A program made the position numbers and the translations under genes. Positions 13,620 to 20,959 of a stretch of DNA of 48,330 nt are shown here, in pieces. Within the stretch, counting starts at the first letter, position 1, and every line of letters begins with the position of its first letter. This stretch comes from a virus. The stretch is taken from the IMG/VR virus record IMGVR_UViG_3300024307_000004, positions 1 to 48,330 of that record; one strand, given 5' to 3'. The notes under the pieces are model-generated. The model saw only the letters and a program-made list of their open reading frames with translations, was not told the DNA's origin and searched no databases.

Positions 13620-14035
13620 AGTGTTACTGATAATCGCACCCGGCACCATGCCAGACACGAAAGCGAAGCAATACCTACGGACGACACAAAAGGCTAGTGG
13701 CTGGCGGCTGACACACGGCAAAGCCGTGACGCGCGAACCGTAGCGGGCTGGAAAAGAGCAAACTGACACCCCTTTCAGGAAATCGTCTCACTTTTCAGCA
13801 CACACTAATAATGTTAGTCTCACCTAACTTTCCTTGGTAGCGTTACTTTAACACTTTACTTTAACACTTTCACTCTGTGCCACAAAGAACTCTGCAATGC
13901 AAAGTGACCCACCACCCCAGAAGTGGAAATCGATTTTTCACACACTCACACTCTCACAAATTTGATACTTCAAAATCTGAATTCTGACTCCATATAAATG
14001 ATACGTCGTGCAGATACAGTAAATCAATATGTGCT
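13620..14035. promoter_or_regulatory. divergent intergenic control region
   Basis: This ~0.4 kb gap lies between the leftward 152-aa gene and the rightward packaging operon. It holds the 13-bp tandem repeats at 13845-13870 and CA-rich tracts (13890-13970), and abuts the sigma-54 promoter at 14036. I see no convincing sigma-70 hexamer pair for the leftward gene and no protein frame. Confidence 0.55.
13845..13870. repeat. two tandem 13-bp direct repeats upstream of the sigma-54 promoter
   Basis: ACTTTAACACTTT occurs twice back to back (13845-13857 and 13858-13870). They end about 165 bp before the -24 element, a distance compatible with upstream activating sequences of sigma-54 promoters. The phage activator itself has no visible DNA-binding domain, so any binding protein would be a different one. 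Confidence 0.5.
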
Positions 14036-14052
14036 CTGGCATAGATGTTGCG
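14036..14052 (+). promoter_or_regulatory. sigma-54 (-24/-12) promoter of the packaging/structural operon
   Basis: CTGGCATAGATGTTGCG matches YTGGCACG-N4-TTGCW with an intact TGGCA, intact TTGC and exact GG-N10-GC spacing (GG 14038-14039, GC 14050-14051). It is intergenic and is the last sequence before the first rightward gene. Predicted transcription would start near 14063, just before the 27-codon leader ORF. Confidence 0.7.
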
Positions 14053-14069
14053 ATGAGAGTAAGGTAAGT

Positions 14070-14153
14070 ATGAGAAATAAAAACGAATTCAGCGAAGATG
14101 TTTGGAAGATTGTGCGAGGAACGAAGATGTGGAAGGTGTTGGAGATTGTGTAG
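14070..14153 (+). CDS. leader peptide-like tiny ORF (27 aa)
   Basis: The ATG at 14070 is preceded by AAGG at a good distance, and the frame MRNKNEFSEDVWKIVRGTKM... ends at TAG 14151-14153, 15 bp before the small terminase gene. It is the first start codon on the predicted sigma-54 transcript. It may be a small protein or a translational leader; no homologue is recognised. Confidence 0.45.
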   Translation: MRNKNEFSEDVWKIVRGTKMWKVLEIV

Positions 14154-14168
14154 CGGATTGAGAAGGCT

Positions 14169-14675
14169 ATGCTAAACAGTGCAGCAGACATAGAGATTAA
14201 GACGAGATACGAGGATTTGGAAATGTCCGTGCAGGACATTGCCGATGACATGGGTCTTGATGCTGATGCTGTGCGCATGTCGTTGGCGCAGACTAGTTGC
14301 GCGTATCGTGTTGAATTGAAGCAGGGCAAGGTCGAGGAGAAGAATTTCTTCGAGAACGCTGTGGCAAAACGGGCCGCAGAAACGATGGAGCAACTTCTGG
14401 ATTCGCCAGAAGAGAGCGTCAAATTTAGGGCTGCGAAATTCATCATGGATGAATATAAGGGACGGAATGATGCGGCTGTGAAAGGGTTGCGAAACATGCA
14501 GCAACTTGGGATTGGCGTTTTGCAATTAAACGAAGCTTTGCGACGTAGCAGAGAACAACTGGCGAAATCGCGAATGAATGGCGGTGTGATTGATGTGGGT
14601 GAAGTGAAGGCTGCTTCAGCGGGCGAGAAAAGCACCGCAAGTGAATCTGCAATGGAAATGGTGTTGGCGAAATAA
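14169..14675 (+). CDS. probable terminase small subunit (168 aa)
   Basis: This would recognise the packaging site on phage DNA and recruit the large terminase. The evidence is an N-terminal helix-turn-helix (MSVQDIADDMGLDADAVRMSL, about residues 19-39), a helical oligomerisation-type middle (ENAVAKRAAETMEQLLDS...RAAKFIMDEYKGRNDAA) and its place at the head of the operon, two genes before the large subunit. An AGAAGG sits just upstream of the ATG. Sequence similarity to named small terminases is not obvious by eye, so the call rests on HTH plus context. Confidence 0.65.
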   Translation: MLNSAADIEIKTRYEDLEMSVQDIADDMGLDADAVRMSLAQTSCAYRVELKQGKVEEKNFFENAVAKRAAETMEQLLDSPEESVKFRAAKFIMDEYKGRNDAAVKGLRNMQQLGIGVLQLNEALRRSREQLAKSRMNGGVIDVGEVKAASAGEKSTASESAMEMVLAK

Positions 14676-14686
14676 CTGAATGAAAT

Positions 14687-14935
14687 ATGAGTGATAAAGC
14701 AACTGTAGTAGAGTCAATGGACGCCAAGCTTTTGGCGGATATCAACAATCGTTTCTCGTATCATCCTCCAAAAGAGGGACAGCAAGCGAGATACGTTACG
14801 TTACGAGACAATGCAAGAAATTTTGCACTTCTCATTTGTCAAAACTCGAAACCAAGTCGAGAACAATCTTTGGCTCTGACCAAATTGCAAGAAGCTGTCA
14901 TGTGGGCTAATGCTGGAATTGCCTGTAACGAATAA
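14687..14935 (+). CDS. acb2: Acb2/Tad1-hairpin-type anti-CBASS protein (82 aa)
   Basis: The sequence NRFSYHPPKEGQQARYVTLR...FALLICQNSKPSREQSLALTKLQEAVMWANAGIA follows the signature of the Acb2/T4 Vs.4 family. These small helical-hairpin proteins assemble into hexamers and sequester cyclic di- and tri-nucleotide signals, blocking CBASS (and related) bacterial immunity. Length is right for the family and the conserved P-x-SREQSLALTKL-x-EAVMWANA-x-IA core is complete. It lies between the small and large terminase genes; in known phages acb2 also tends to sit in the packaging/head module. The family call is confident; the ligand here is not known. Confidence 0.88.
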   Translation: MSDKATVVESMDAKLLADINNRFSYHPPKEGQQARYVTLRDNARNFALLICQNSKPSREQSLALTKLQEAVMWANAGIACNE

Positions 14936-14940
14936 GAAAT

Positions 14941-15375
14941 ATGAACAAATCATGTCGTAATTGTGTCCACTGGTTCACTCCACATAAACGAAGTGAAGCG
15001 CAACAAGCTAATTGTCGTGCGAATCCGCCACAGTTGGTGATGACTGGCGAATCGAAGTTTCCAATGACAAACGCTACAACTTGCTGTGGAAGGTTTGAGG
15101 AAACGACGGAAACAGTCGATAAGCCCGCAGAAGCTCCGAAGATGAACGAGCTTGTTGTGGCGAGTGATGAATCCGTTTCAAATCCTCAACCTGTTGAATC
15201 AGTTTCCGGTCCTATTGTGAACGCAGCAATTCTCGCAGAGAAATCAACCTCTGGCCAAATCTTCGGAAACTCTCCGAAACCAGAAGTTCCTGTTCTTCCT
15301 TCTGGTGATTCACCAGCAAAGAAGTCCTTGCCTCCTCTTACTATCAACCAAGCGAAGCGGTTCATGAAACGTTAA
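14941..15375 (+). CDS. cysteine-motif hypothetical protein (144 aa)
   Basis: The N-terminal ~50 residues hold CRNCVHW...CRANPP...FPMT...CCGRFE, a small four-cysteine metal-binding module seen in unnamed phage proteins. The remaining ~90 residues are Pro/Ser/Val-rich and disordered, ending in a basic helix (TINQAKRFMKR). It lies 5 bp after acb2 and one base before the large terminase. It could assist packaging, but nothing in the sequence proves it. Confidence 0.7.
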   Translation: MNKSCRNCVHWFTPHKRSEAQQANCRANPPQLVMTGESKFPMTNATTCCGRFEETTETVDKPAEAPKMNELVVASDESVSNPQPVESVSGPIVNAAILAEKSTSGQIFGNSPKPEVPVLPSGDSPAKKSLPPLTINQAKRFMKR

Positions 15376-15376
15376 A

Positions 15377-17161
15377 GTGACACCAGAGGAAGCATTAGAA
15401 GAGTTGAAAAGACGCAGTGAATCCTACGAGGATCGCTGCGTCGATTCAGCTATTCGTGGAGTTGAAAGTCGAGCGGAGAGGCGTGAACGTGAACGTGATG
15501 AGAGAGAACAACCCGCTATAGCGGGCGAATCGGCCGTTAGCCGTGATGACGCTCCGTCATCAGTTCCTGCTGATCCAATCGTCGATGCCTCCGATCTTCA
15601 AGTCTACGACTTTGTCGAGCCCGCCGAAATAGCACAACTCTTCAATCCGGAAGTAACGCTCCACAACTGGCAACTAAACATTAGCCACCAGATTGCGTCT
15701 GCGAAACCGACGCAACATGACACATTTAAACTCTGTCTTTGCGCTTGTAACGGATCAGGGAAAGATGCGTTTGTTATTGCGCCCTTCGTGGTTTGGTTTT
15801 GTTTGACGCGCAAGCGGGCGTTGACGGTGATCACGTCGTCATCCGGTGTGCAGCTAACTGCGCAGACGGAGAATTATATCAGTGCTCTCGCGCTGAAATT
15901 TAACAAGCTCGTCGGGCGAGAGTGCTTCAAAGTTATCAAACGTTTCATTAAATGCAATGACACTGGAAGTGAAGTTCGATTGTTTGCGACGGATGAACCT
16001 GGTAAAGCAGAAGGTTATCATCCACTGGAATCGTGGTCTGAGATGGCTGTGATAACGAATGAGGCGAAGTCGATTCATGACGAAATCTTCGAAGCGTTGA
16101 CGAGATGCACAGGATACAATTACTGGCTAGAAGTCTCTACGCCCGGCGAGCCGACTGGACATTTCCATTACAGCTGCACGAATCATGAACGGCTTGGTTA
16201 CAAGTTCACGAGAGTTACGTCTTACGATTGCTCCCACAAAAACCCGAAAGACATCGAAGAGGATCGACTTCGTTACGGCGAGAACAGTGCAATATTCCGG
16301 TCGAAGCATCTCGCATTATTCACGCAACTCGGCGGGCAATTTATTATCTCACAACTGTGGGTAAATAAATGTGTTGAGAAAACCACTAGCTGGATTGGAA
16401 AGCGGTGGCAGAAGCGTGTCGGAATCGATATCGCAATGTCAACAGGAGGAGACGAAAGTGTCCTGTCGCTTTGGCAAGGAAACAAACGACTTGCGCAGCA
16501 TACGTTCTGTTCAGATGACATCACAGTTATCGTGACAGAAATCGACACATTCCTGAGGAAGCATGGAATCGCTCTCGATTCAACAAATATCTACATCGAC
16601 GATTCTGGTGTTGGTCGTGCTGTCTGGCCTCTCTTGCGAGACAAAGGTTGGGTCAATGTCAATCGGGTTCTGAATCAAGCTCGTGCATATAATACAGCAG
16701 AGTTCGATAACCGTGGAACTGAGCTGTGGTTCTTGATAGCTCGTCTTGTCGAAGAGTGCTACCTCATTCTGCCGAAAGAAGATCATCTGTTGGTGGAACA
16801 ACTCTCCACTCGTAAATACGATCGCTCGAAGCGCACCGGCAAGATTCGGATGCAAACGAAATTGGAGATGCGATCTGAGGGCTATAAATCTCCTGACCGT
16901 GCAGATGCAATGGTTCTTGCGTTCACAGGATTAACAATCGAGAACTTCCAAGAAGCTGTTGCAAAAGGCGATGTCGTAGACATAGAATCCACAAAAGTGA
17001 CAGGCGCATCTCATGCTTTGACAAGTAAGGAGCTTATCGAATTCACAATAAGCAAACCTAAAGAATCAGCAGATTTCATTGCGGAGTTTGTAAAGCCTAA
17101 AGAGGCTCAAGCTCCGAATTTGGTCAACGTAATTCAGGAAATTTATGACTACAGTAATTGA
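15377..17161 (+). CDS. terL: terminase large subunit
   Basis: This is the packaging motor ATPase and nuclease. In its 594 residues, the Walker A-type loop is CNGSGKD (124-130), and the ATPase region continues through a segment rich in conserved aromatic/acid residues (NEAKSIHDEIFEALTRCTG) to WLEVSTPGEP (coupling motif). The RNase H-like nuclease starts near residue 349 with GIDIAMSTGGDES, continues with YIDDSGVG and ends with the DRADAM motif (~507-512). The first ~90 residues are highly charged. Translation appears to start at GTG 15377, directly after the preceding stop. It overlaps the portal gene by 17 bp. Confidence 0.93.
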   Translation: MTPEEALEELKRRSESYEDRCVDSAIRGVESRAERRERERDEREQPAIAGESAVSRDDAPSSVPADPIVDASDLQVYDFVEPAEIAQLFNPEVTLHNWQLNISHQIASAKPTQHDTFKLCLCACNGSGKDAFVIAPFVVWFCLTRKRALTVITSSSGVQLTAQTENYISALALKFNKLVGRECFKVIKRFIKCNDTGSEVRLFATDEPGKAEGYHPLESWSEMAVITNEAKSIHDEIFEALTRCTGYNYWLEVSTPGEPTGHFHYSCTNHERLGYKFTRVTSYDCSHKNPKDIEEDRLRYGENSAIFRSKHLALFTQLGGQFIISQLWVNKCVEKTTSWIGKRWQKRVGIDIAMSTGGDESVLSLWQGNKRLAQHTFCSDDITVIVTEIDTFLRKHGIALDSTNIYIDDSGVGRAVWPLLRDKGWVNVNRVLNQARAYNTAEFDNRGTELWFLIARLVEECYLILPKEDHLLVEQLSTRKYDRSKRTGKIRMQTKLEMRSEGYKSPDRADAMVLAFTGLTIENFQEAVAKGDVVDIESTKVTGASHALTSKELIEFTISKPKESADFIAEFVKPKEAQAPNLVNVIQEIYDYSN

Positions 17162-19028
17162 TCCACAACTAACACCCGCCGAACCAGCCGAAAGGACGTA
17201 TTCGGATTATGCTTTCTTTTCGACGCAGTTCGAGGAGCTTCTGAAAGACTGGAATGGGGAGTTCATCCAGACGCGTGTGCGTCGGACTTTGCGTTACATT
17301 GATATTGATGTGAAGAAGATGCGTTCTGCTGGTGTCATCAAGGATGACGAAATCATCACACCGCAGCGTGTCGCAGATAAGAACATACGCCGTGAGCAGC
17401 CGTCGTATATCGCATTCCTTACACAATCCCGCAGGTCGTTGATTTTTAGGGAACGCCACGGGATGTGGGATACCGCACAGAAAGGAGAAGAAGCCCTCGA
17501 ACAAGCGTTTACTGAGGGCATGCGATTTCCTGAATGGGAGATTCCGATGTTCAAAGCTACTGATGGAGCGCAGACTCACGGATGGGATTCCGTTGAAGTT
17601 GTTCTCGATGAGACAAAGCCATTGAATGTCGGCATTGAGCATGTCAGTCATGACAAGTTGTTGTTCCCTATCGAGTGTCTTGATTTGCAGTTGGCATCCT
17701 ATGTTTGTCGTGGTTACGATCTGAATGCACAACAACTGAAGAAGTTTGTCCTTGAGTTTGGTTTTGACGGTGCACAGGTTGAGATGCTCATCTCAGCAGA
17801 TAAAGACTCTTCTCGTGCTGGACTGAAGAACTATCGCGTCTGGAAATGCTTTTTCCGTGAGAATGGTGTTGTGTATGTTGCGTGGCGTTGTGATTCGAGC
17901 ACAGTGATTGGATCGACAAGTGCGTGCAATGATTGGATCAAGAAGCCTGAGAAACTCTACTTAGGTAGGCAGCATATTGAAGTTGTGACTGAGATGCAGG
18001 AGACTGTGATGACTGATCCAATGACTGGATTGCCTTCACAAATGATGCAGCCTGTTCAGAAGGAGGTCGTCGTAGACGATGATGAAACACAGTATCCAAT
18101 CTACCTTCTGCGTTATCACGAGACAGAGAATCAACAAATCTTTACGACGAAGGGTCGTGTGTTCATGGATCAGTATGCACAGGAAGCTCAAACTGCGATT
18201 GCATCTGGATTCATCAATGGCATGATGCGGGCGAGCAATGTGTATGCGGCAGTGAAATCTGACTTGCAACAAGGATCATCGGCCCCGCCGAAGCAGTTGC
18301 CGGTGAAGTTGCAGCATGGCGCAATGTATGACAAGCCTGTTGACTTCTTCCATTCCGAGTATCCAAACCCTGTTGTGTTGAGTGCTCTGCAATGGTTCAA
18401 TACTTCAAACGCTGACGAGAATGGCCAGGTTGATTTCGCTGTCAACAATCGTAAAGACTCTCGTAAGACTGCCACAGAAATTCAAGCTGCTTCGCAACAA
18501 GCTGGTCTGCTGAGTGGTGTGCAAGTTACATTGTATTCGGCTTGGGTGTGTGCTGTATATCGTCGTTGTTGGATGATTGTGCAAAGTCTGGCGATGATGG
18601 ACAAGATTAAGTTCTTGCAGATTCAAGACCCAGCGACTGGCTTGATGACCAACAATAAGGACCTTATCGGACGTGAGTATTACGTGAAAGCTGCGGGCGA
18701 TGTGGATGTTGTGCAGCGGGCAGAACGTGTGCGTAAGATGCAGGAGTTCTGGCCAGTGATCTCACAGACTGCTGCCGCCGGTCAGTTCTTGCGGAGCATG
18801 TTGATGACGGCTTTTCCAGAAGGAGGCGATCAATGGGCTACTGCAATCCAAGATGATCAGAATGCTAAACAACTTCTCGCTGTCTGTGCAGACTTGCTAC
18901 AGAACCTCGTGATGAATCGACCAGAAGAGCTTGCTGCTTTGCCGCCAGAGCAGAAGCAACAACTAATGCAGTTGCAGGCTCAAGTTCAAGCTGTCCTTAA
19001 TCCTCAACAACCTCAACCTCAGACATGA
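17145..19028 (+). CDS. portal protein
   Basis: This would form the dodecameric ring at the capsid vertex through which DNA is packaged and ejected. The 627-residue length, position directly after the large terminase and before scaffold/capsid, and overall pattern support the podovirus-type portal. The pattern is an N-terminal alpha/beta region, RKDSRKTATEIQAASQQAGLLSGVQ in the long-helix region around residues 435-460, and a Gln/Pro-rich C-terminus. AGGAAA precedes the ATG inside the terminase end. It ends in an ATGA overlap with the next gene. Confidence 0.85.
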   Translation: MTTVIDPQLTPAEPAERTYSDYAFFSTQFEELLKDWNGEFIQTRVRRTLRYIDIDVKKMRSAGVIKDDEIITPQRVADKNIRREQPSYIAFLTQSRRSLIFRERHGMWDTAQKGEEALEQAFTEGMRFPEWEIPMFKATDGAQTHGWDSVEVVLDETKPLNVGIEHVSHDKLLFPIECLDLQLASYVCRGYDLNAQQLKKFVLEFGFDGAQVEMLISADKDSSRAGLKNYRVWKCFFRENGVVYVAWRCDSSTVIGSTSACNDWIKKPEKLYLGRQHIEVVTEMQETVMTDPMTGLPSQMMQPVQKEVVVDDDETQYPIYLLRYHETENQQIFTTKGRVFMDQYAQEAQTAIASGFINGMMRASNVYAAVKSDLQQGSSAPPKQLPVKLQHGAMYDKPVDFFHSEYPNPVVLSALQWFNTSNADENGQVDFAVNNRKDSRKTATEIQAASQQAGLLSGVQVTLYSAWVCAVYRRCWMIVQSLAMMDKIKFLQIQDPATGLMTNNKDLIGREYYVKAAGDVDVVQRAERVRKMQEFWPVISQTAAAGQFLRSMLMTAFPEGGDQWATAIQDDQNAKQLLAVCADLLQNLVMNRPEELAALPPEQKQQLMQLQAQVQAVLNPQQPQPQT

Positions 19029-19360
19029 TGACAAAATCACTACAAGAAATGGCAGCGGATTACGATGAACACCTTCGTAATGGAGGCTCTGCAAATGTAG
19101 AGTTCGAGAAGAAACCAGAGCCATTTGATGAAGTTGCGTTTGCTGCATCGCAGCAGAGTTGGCTTGGTCACAGCTTCACAGAAGAGTTCATGACTGAACT
19201 TGAACGTCAATCTGCACATCTGATTGCAGAGTCAAAAGATTTAGCAACGCTTGATGAATCTAGGTCTTCGTCGAAGATCAGGGCGATGCTATTGGAGAGT
19301 AAAACGCTGGATAAAGTTATTGCTTATGGACGCAGAAACAAACACAACACAAGTTACTGA
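19025..19360 (+). CDS. hypothetical protein between portal and scaffold (111 aa)
   Basis: This is an acidic, helical small protein. Its ATG overlaps the portal stop and its last 35 bases overlap the scaffold gene, so it is part of the head-assembly operon. The composition (MTELERQSAHLIAESKDLATLDE) suggests a soluble assembly factor; no family is recognised. Confidence 0.75.
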   Translation: MMTKSLQEMAADYDEHLRNGGSANVEFEKKPEPFDEVAFAASQQSWLGHSFTEEFMTELERQSAHLIAESKDLATLDESRSSSKIRAMLLESKTLDKVIAYGRRNKHNTSY

Positions 19361-20486
19361 ACAGCCCGCGGGTAGCGTATTTGATACGCCTCCTGTCATT
19401 GAAGTTCCAACTCCTGCTGCTGAGGCACCGGCAGCAGAGGCTCCTGTCGTTGAGACAGAGGTCACACCCTCAGTGCCAGAAGGAAAAGTCAAAGTTGTTC
19501 CTGACGATGTTGATGGAGATGCTCTTGAAAAGTTTCTCAAGGGTGAATCAGATGTCGATCCGACGCTAAAGCCTAAGGCTAAGGAAGAGGAGGAAGAAGT
19601 TCCTGTTCCTGCCCCCGCTGCGCCTCAGCCTCAAGCTCAACCTCAGAAGTCTTCTGCACGTGACTACACTGGACTTAATGAAGATGAAGTGAAGTTGTTC
19701 AAAGGAATGAGCAACGATGCTTACAAAGCATTGTATCCCAAGTATCAGGAGTTTAAGAAGGTCGAAGAGAAGCGTAAAGAACTAGAAGAGCGAGAACTCA
19801 AAGTAAAGACGGCTGAACCAAAGTCAGTTTACGACCACGAGCGGGCTTATGAACTAGCTCCCGCATTTCAGTCGAAGGCTCAGGAGGTTCAAGCTCTCCA
19901 GTTTGAATCGAAGTTCTGGCAAGACCAGTATGCGAAGTGTGAATCCGGTGAAGACTGGCAGCCTCTCGAAACAAACGAGAGAGGTCAATACGTTGCAGGA
20001 AAAGCTCAGCCCGCAACTCCTGCCGCAAAAGCCCAACTGTTGCAACAGCTTACACTAGCCACGCAGTATCGCTCGCAAGCAGAGCAAGAGTTGAAGCAAA
20101 TTGCGGGCAGTTATTCACAGCGCAGGAATGAGATTGTGTCTGGTATCAAATCCTATGAGAAGAAATACTTTCCGTTCTTCGAGGATCCAAACTCTCCTCA
20201 TCAAGCAACAATCAAGAACATTCTTCACGCTATCCCAGAAGAGATGCGCGATCATCCTCTTTCACCTTTCCTTGCGAAAGCGATGGCCTGCATTCAGATC
20301 TTGAACAATAACAATCAAGCCCTCACAAAACAACTATCCGCAAAGGCTGCAATTAAAGCAGATGCGAAGAAGGCTGGCCCGAATATGTCCAGTATAAACT
20401 CTAGCTCACCATCTGGGTCTAAAGGAACTGCCGATGTCGAGAACATGACAGTCGAGCAGCTTGATAAATTCATGCGAGGGACATAA
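19326..20486 (+). CDS. capsid scaffolding protein
   Basis: This is a probable internal scaffold guiding capsid assembly. The start MDAETNTTQVTEQPAG at 19326 is the first sensible ATG. The 386 residues are rich in Glu, Ala, Pro, Lys and Gln: an acidic Pro/Ala N-terminal third, a long charged coiled region (KKVEEKRKELEERELKVK; LLQQLTLATQYRSQAEQELKQIA) and a short C-terminal helix (VEQLDKFMRG) of the kind that contacts capsid protein. It lies between portal and the major capsid gene, as usual. Confidence 0.82.
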   Translation: MDAETNTTQVTEQPAGSVFDTPPVIEVPTPAAEAPAAEAPVVETEVTPSVPEGKVKVVPDDVDGDALEKFLKGESDVDPTLKPKAKEEEEEVPVPAPAAPQPQAQPQKSSARDYTGLNEDEVKLFKGMSNDAYKALYPKYQEFKKVEEKRKELEERELKVKTAEPKSVYDHERAYELAPAFQSKAQEVQALQFESKFWQDQYAKCESGEDWQPLETNERGQYVAGKAQPATPAAKAQLLQQLTLATQYRSQAEQELKQIAGSYSQRRNEIVSGIKSYEKKYFPFFEDPNSPHQATIKNILHAIPEEMRDHPLSPFLAKAMACIQILNNNNQALTKQLSAKAAIKADAKKAGPNMSSINSSSPSGSKGTADVENMTVEQLDKFMRGT

Positions 20487-20781
20487 CACAACACAACATT
20501 CAGCCTCGCTACAAACCCAACTGTGAGCTAATCCCTCCGGTTGGGTTATGCGTTCTTTGGCGCGAGGAGTAGTGTTGCGGGCGAGGAGTCCCGGAGGGTT
20601 CGGCTCGAAGCAAGGGTGTTGTGCACGCTGGAAGTTGCGTGTGCTTTAGCCCGAGCGTGCCGAAGCCGGGACACTCGCTGAGTCGAGCAAGCGGTCGCGA
20701 AGACTGCGGCGTGCTGAAGCCAGTTGGCGTGCGCGGCAACGCCGCAAGGCGTTGCAGCACGCCGAACAAATCATTTATGAT
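20487..20781 (+). other. GC-rich, hairpin-filled non-coding region before the capsid promoter
   Basis: This stretch is clearly richer in G and C than its flanks and holds several inverted repeats. AACCCAAC/GTTGGGTT pairs at 20514-20521/20540-20547. A very strong stem at 20726-20763 has two 7-8-bp arms and a GCAA tetraloop. AAATCAT-TT-ATGATTT lies at 20768-20783, touching the promoter. The strong stem may stop readthrough from the packaging operon, though no U tract follows. No protein frame is convincing. Confidence 0.55.
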
Positions 20782-20798
20782 TTGGCACGGCTATTGCT
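20782..20798 (+). promoter_or_regulatory. consensus sigma-54 (-24/-12) promoter of the major capsid gene
   Basis: TTGGCACGGCTATTGCT is a perfect match to YTGGCACG-N4-TTGCW, with GG at 20784-20785, GC at 20796-20797 and exactly 10 bases between. It is intergenic and correctly oriented. Transcription from about 20809 would give a ~150-nt leader before the capsid ATG at 20960. Confidence 0.85.
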
Positions 20799-20959
20799 CT
20801 AGCTACAGGTGCTACTAAACAGTTCGCAGGGCAGCGAGTGGATTTGCTACGTTTCGTTGCAGGGCAGCAACCCGCGTTGTTTGAATCACGGTAACGATTC
20901 AATCTGGGTTTAATTCTGTCTCGCCCAGCATAAGTAGATAGAAGAAAGTCGAACTGTTT
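20799..20959 (+). promoter_or_regulatory. structured 5' leader of the capsid transcript
   Basis: Downstream of the sigma-54 promoter the leader can form small stems GTTGC/GCAAC (around 20858-20873) and GAATC/GATTC (20882-20899). A purine-rich AGAAGAAAG lies 12-20 bp before the ATG at 20960 as the only ribosome-binding candidate. Such leaders can stabilise an abundant mRNA; this is inference. Confidence 0.4.

Noticed and set aside
13161-13769. Longer 202-codon start of the first leftward gene
   Set aside because: The extra N-terminus is Cys/Arg/Val-rich and unlike the rest; the ATG at 13619 gives a natural flexible start.
19161-19180. sigma-54-like TTGGCTTGGTCACAGCT inside the gene at 19025
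   Set aside because: Spacing fits, but the -12 box is poor and the site is inside a coding region with no unit starting there.
20621-20818. Plus-strand 65-codon frame in the GC-rich island
   Set aside because: It runs through hairpins and over the capsid promoter, with a Cys/Arg/Ser-rich composition typical of non-coding GC-rich DNA.
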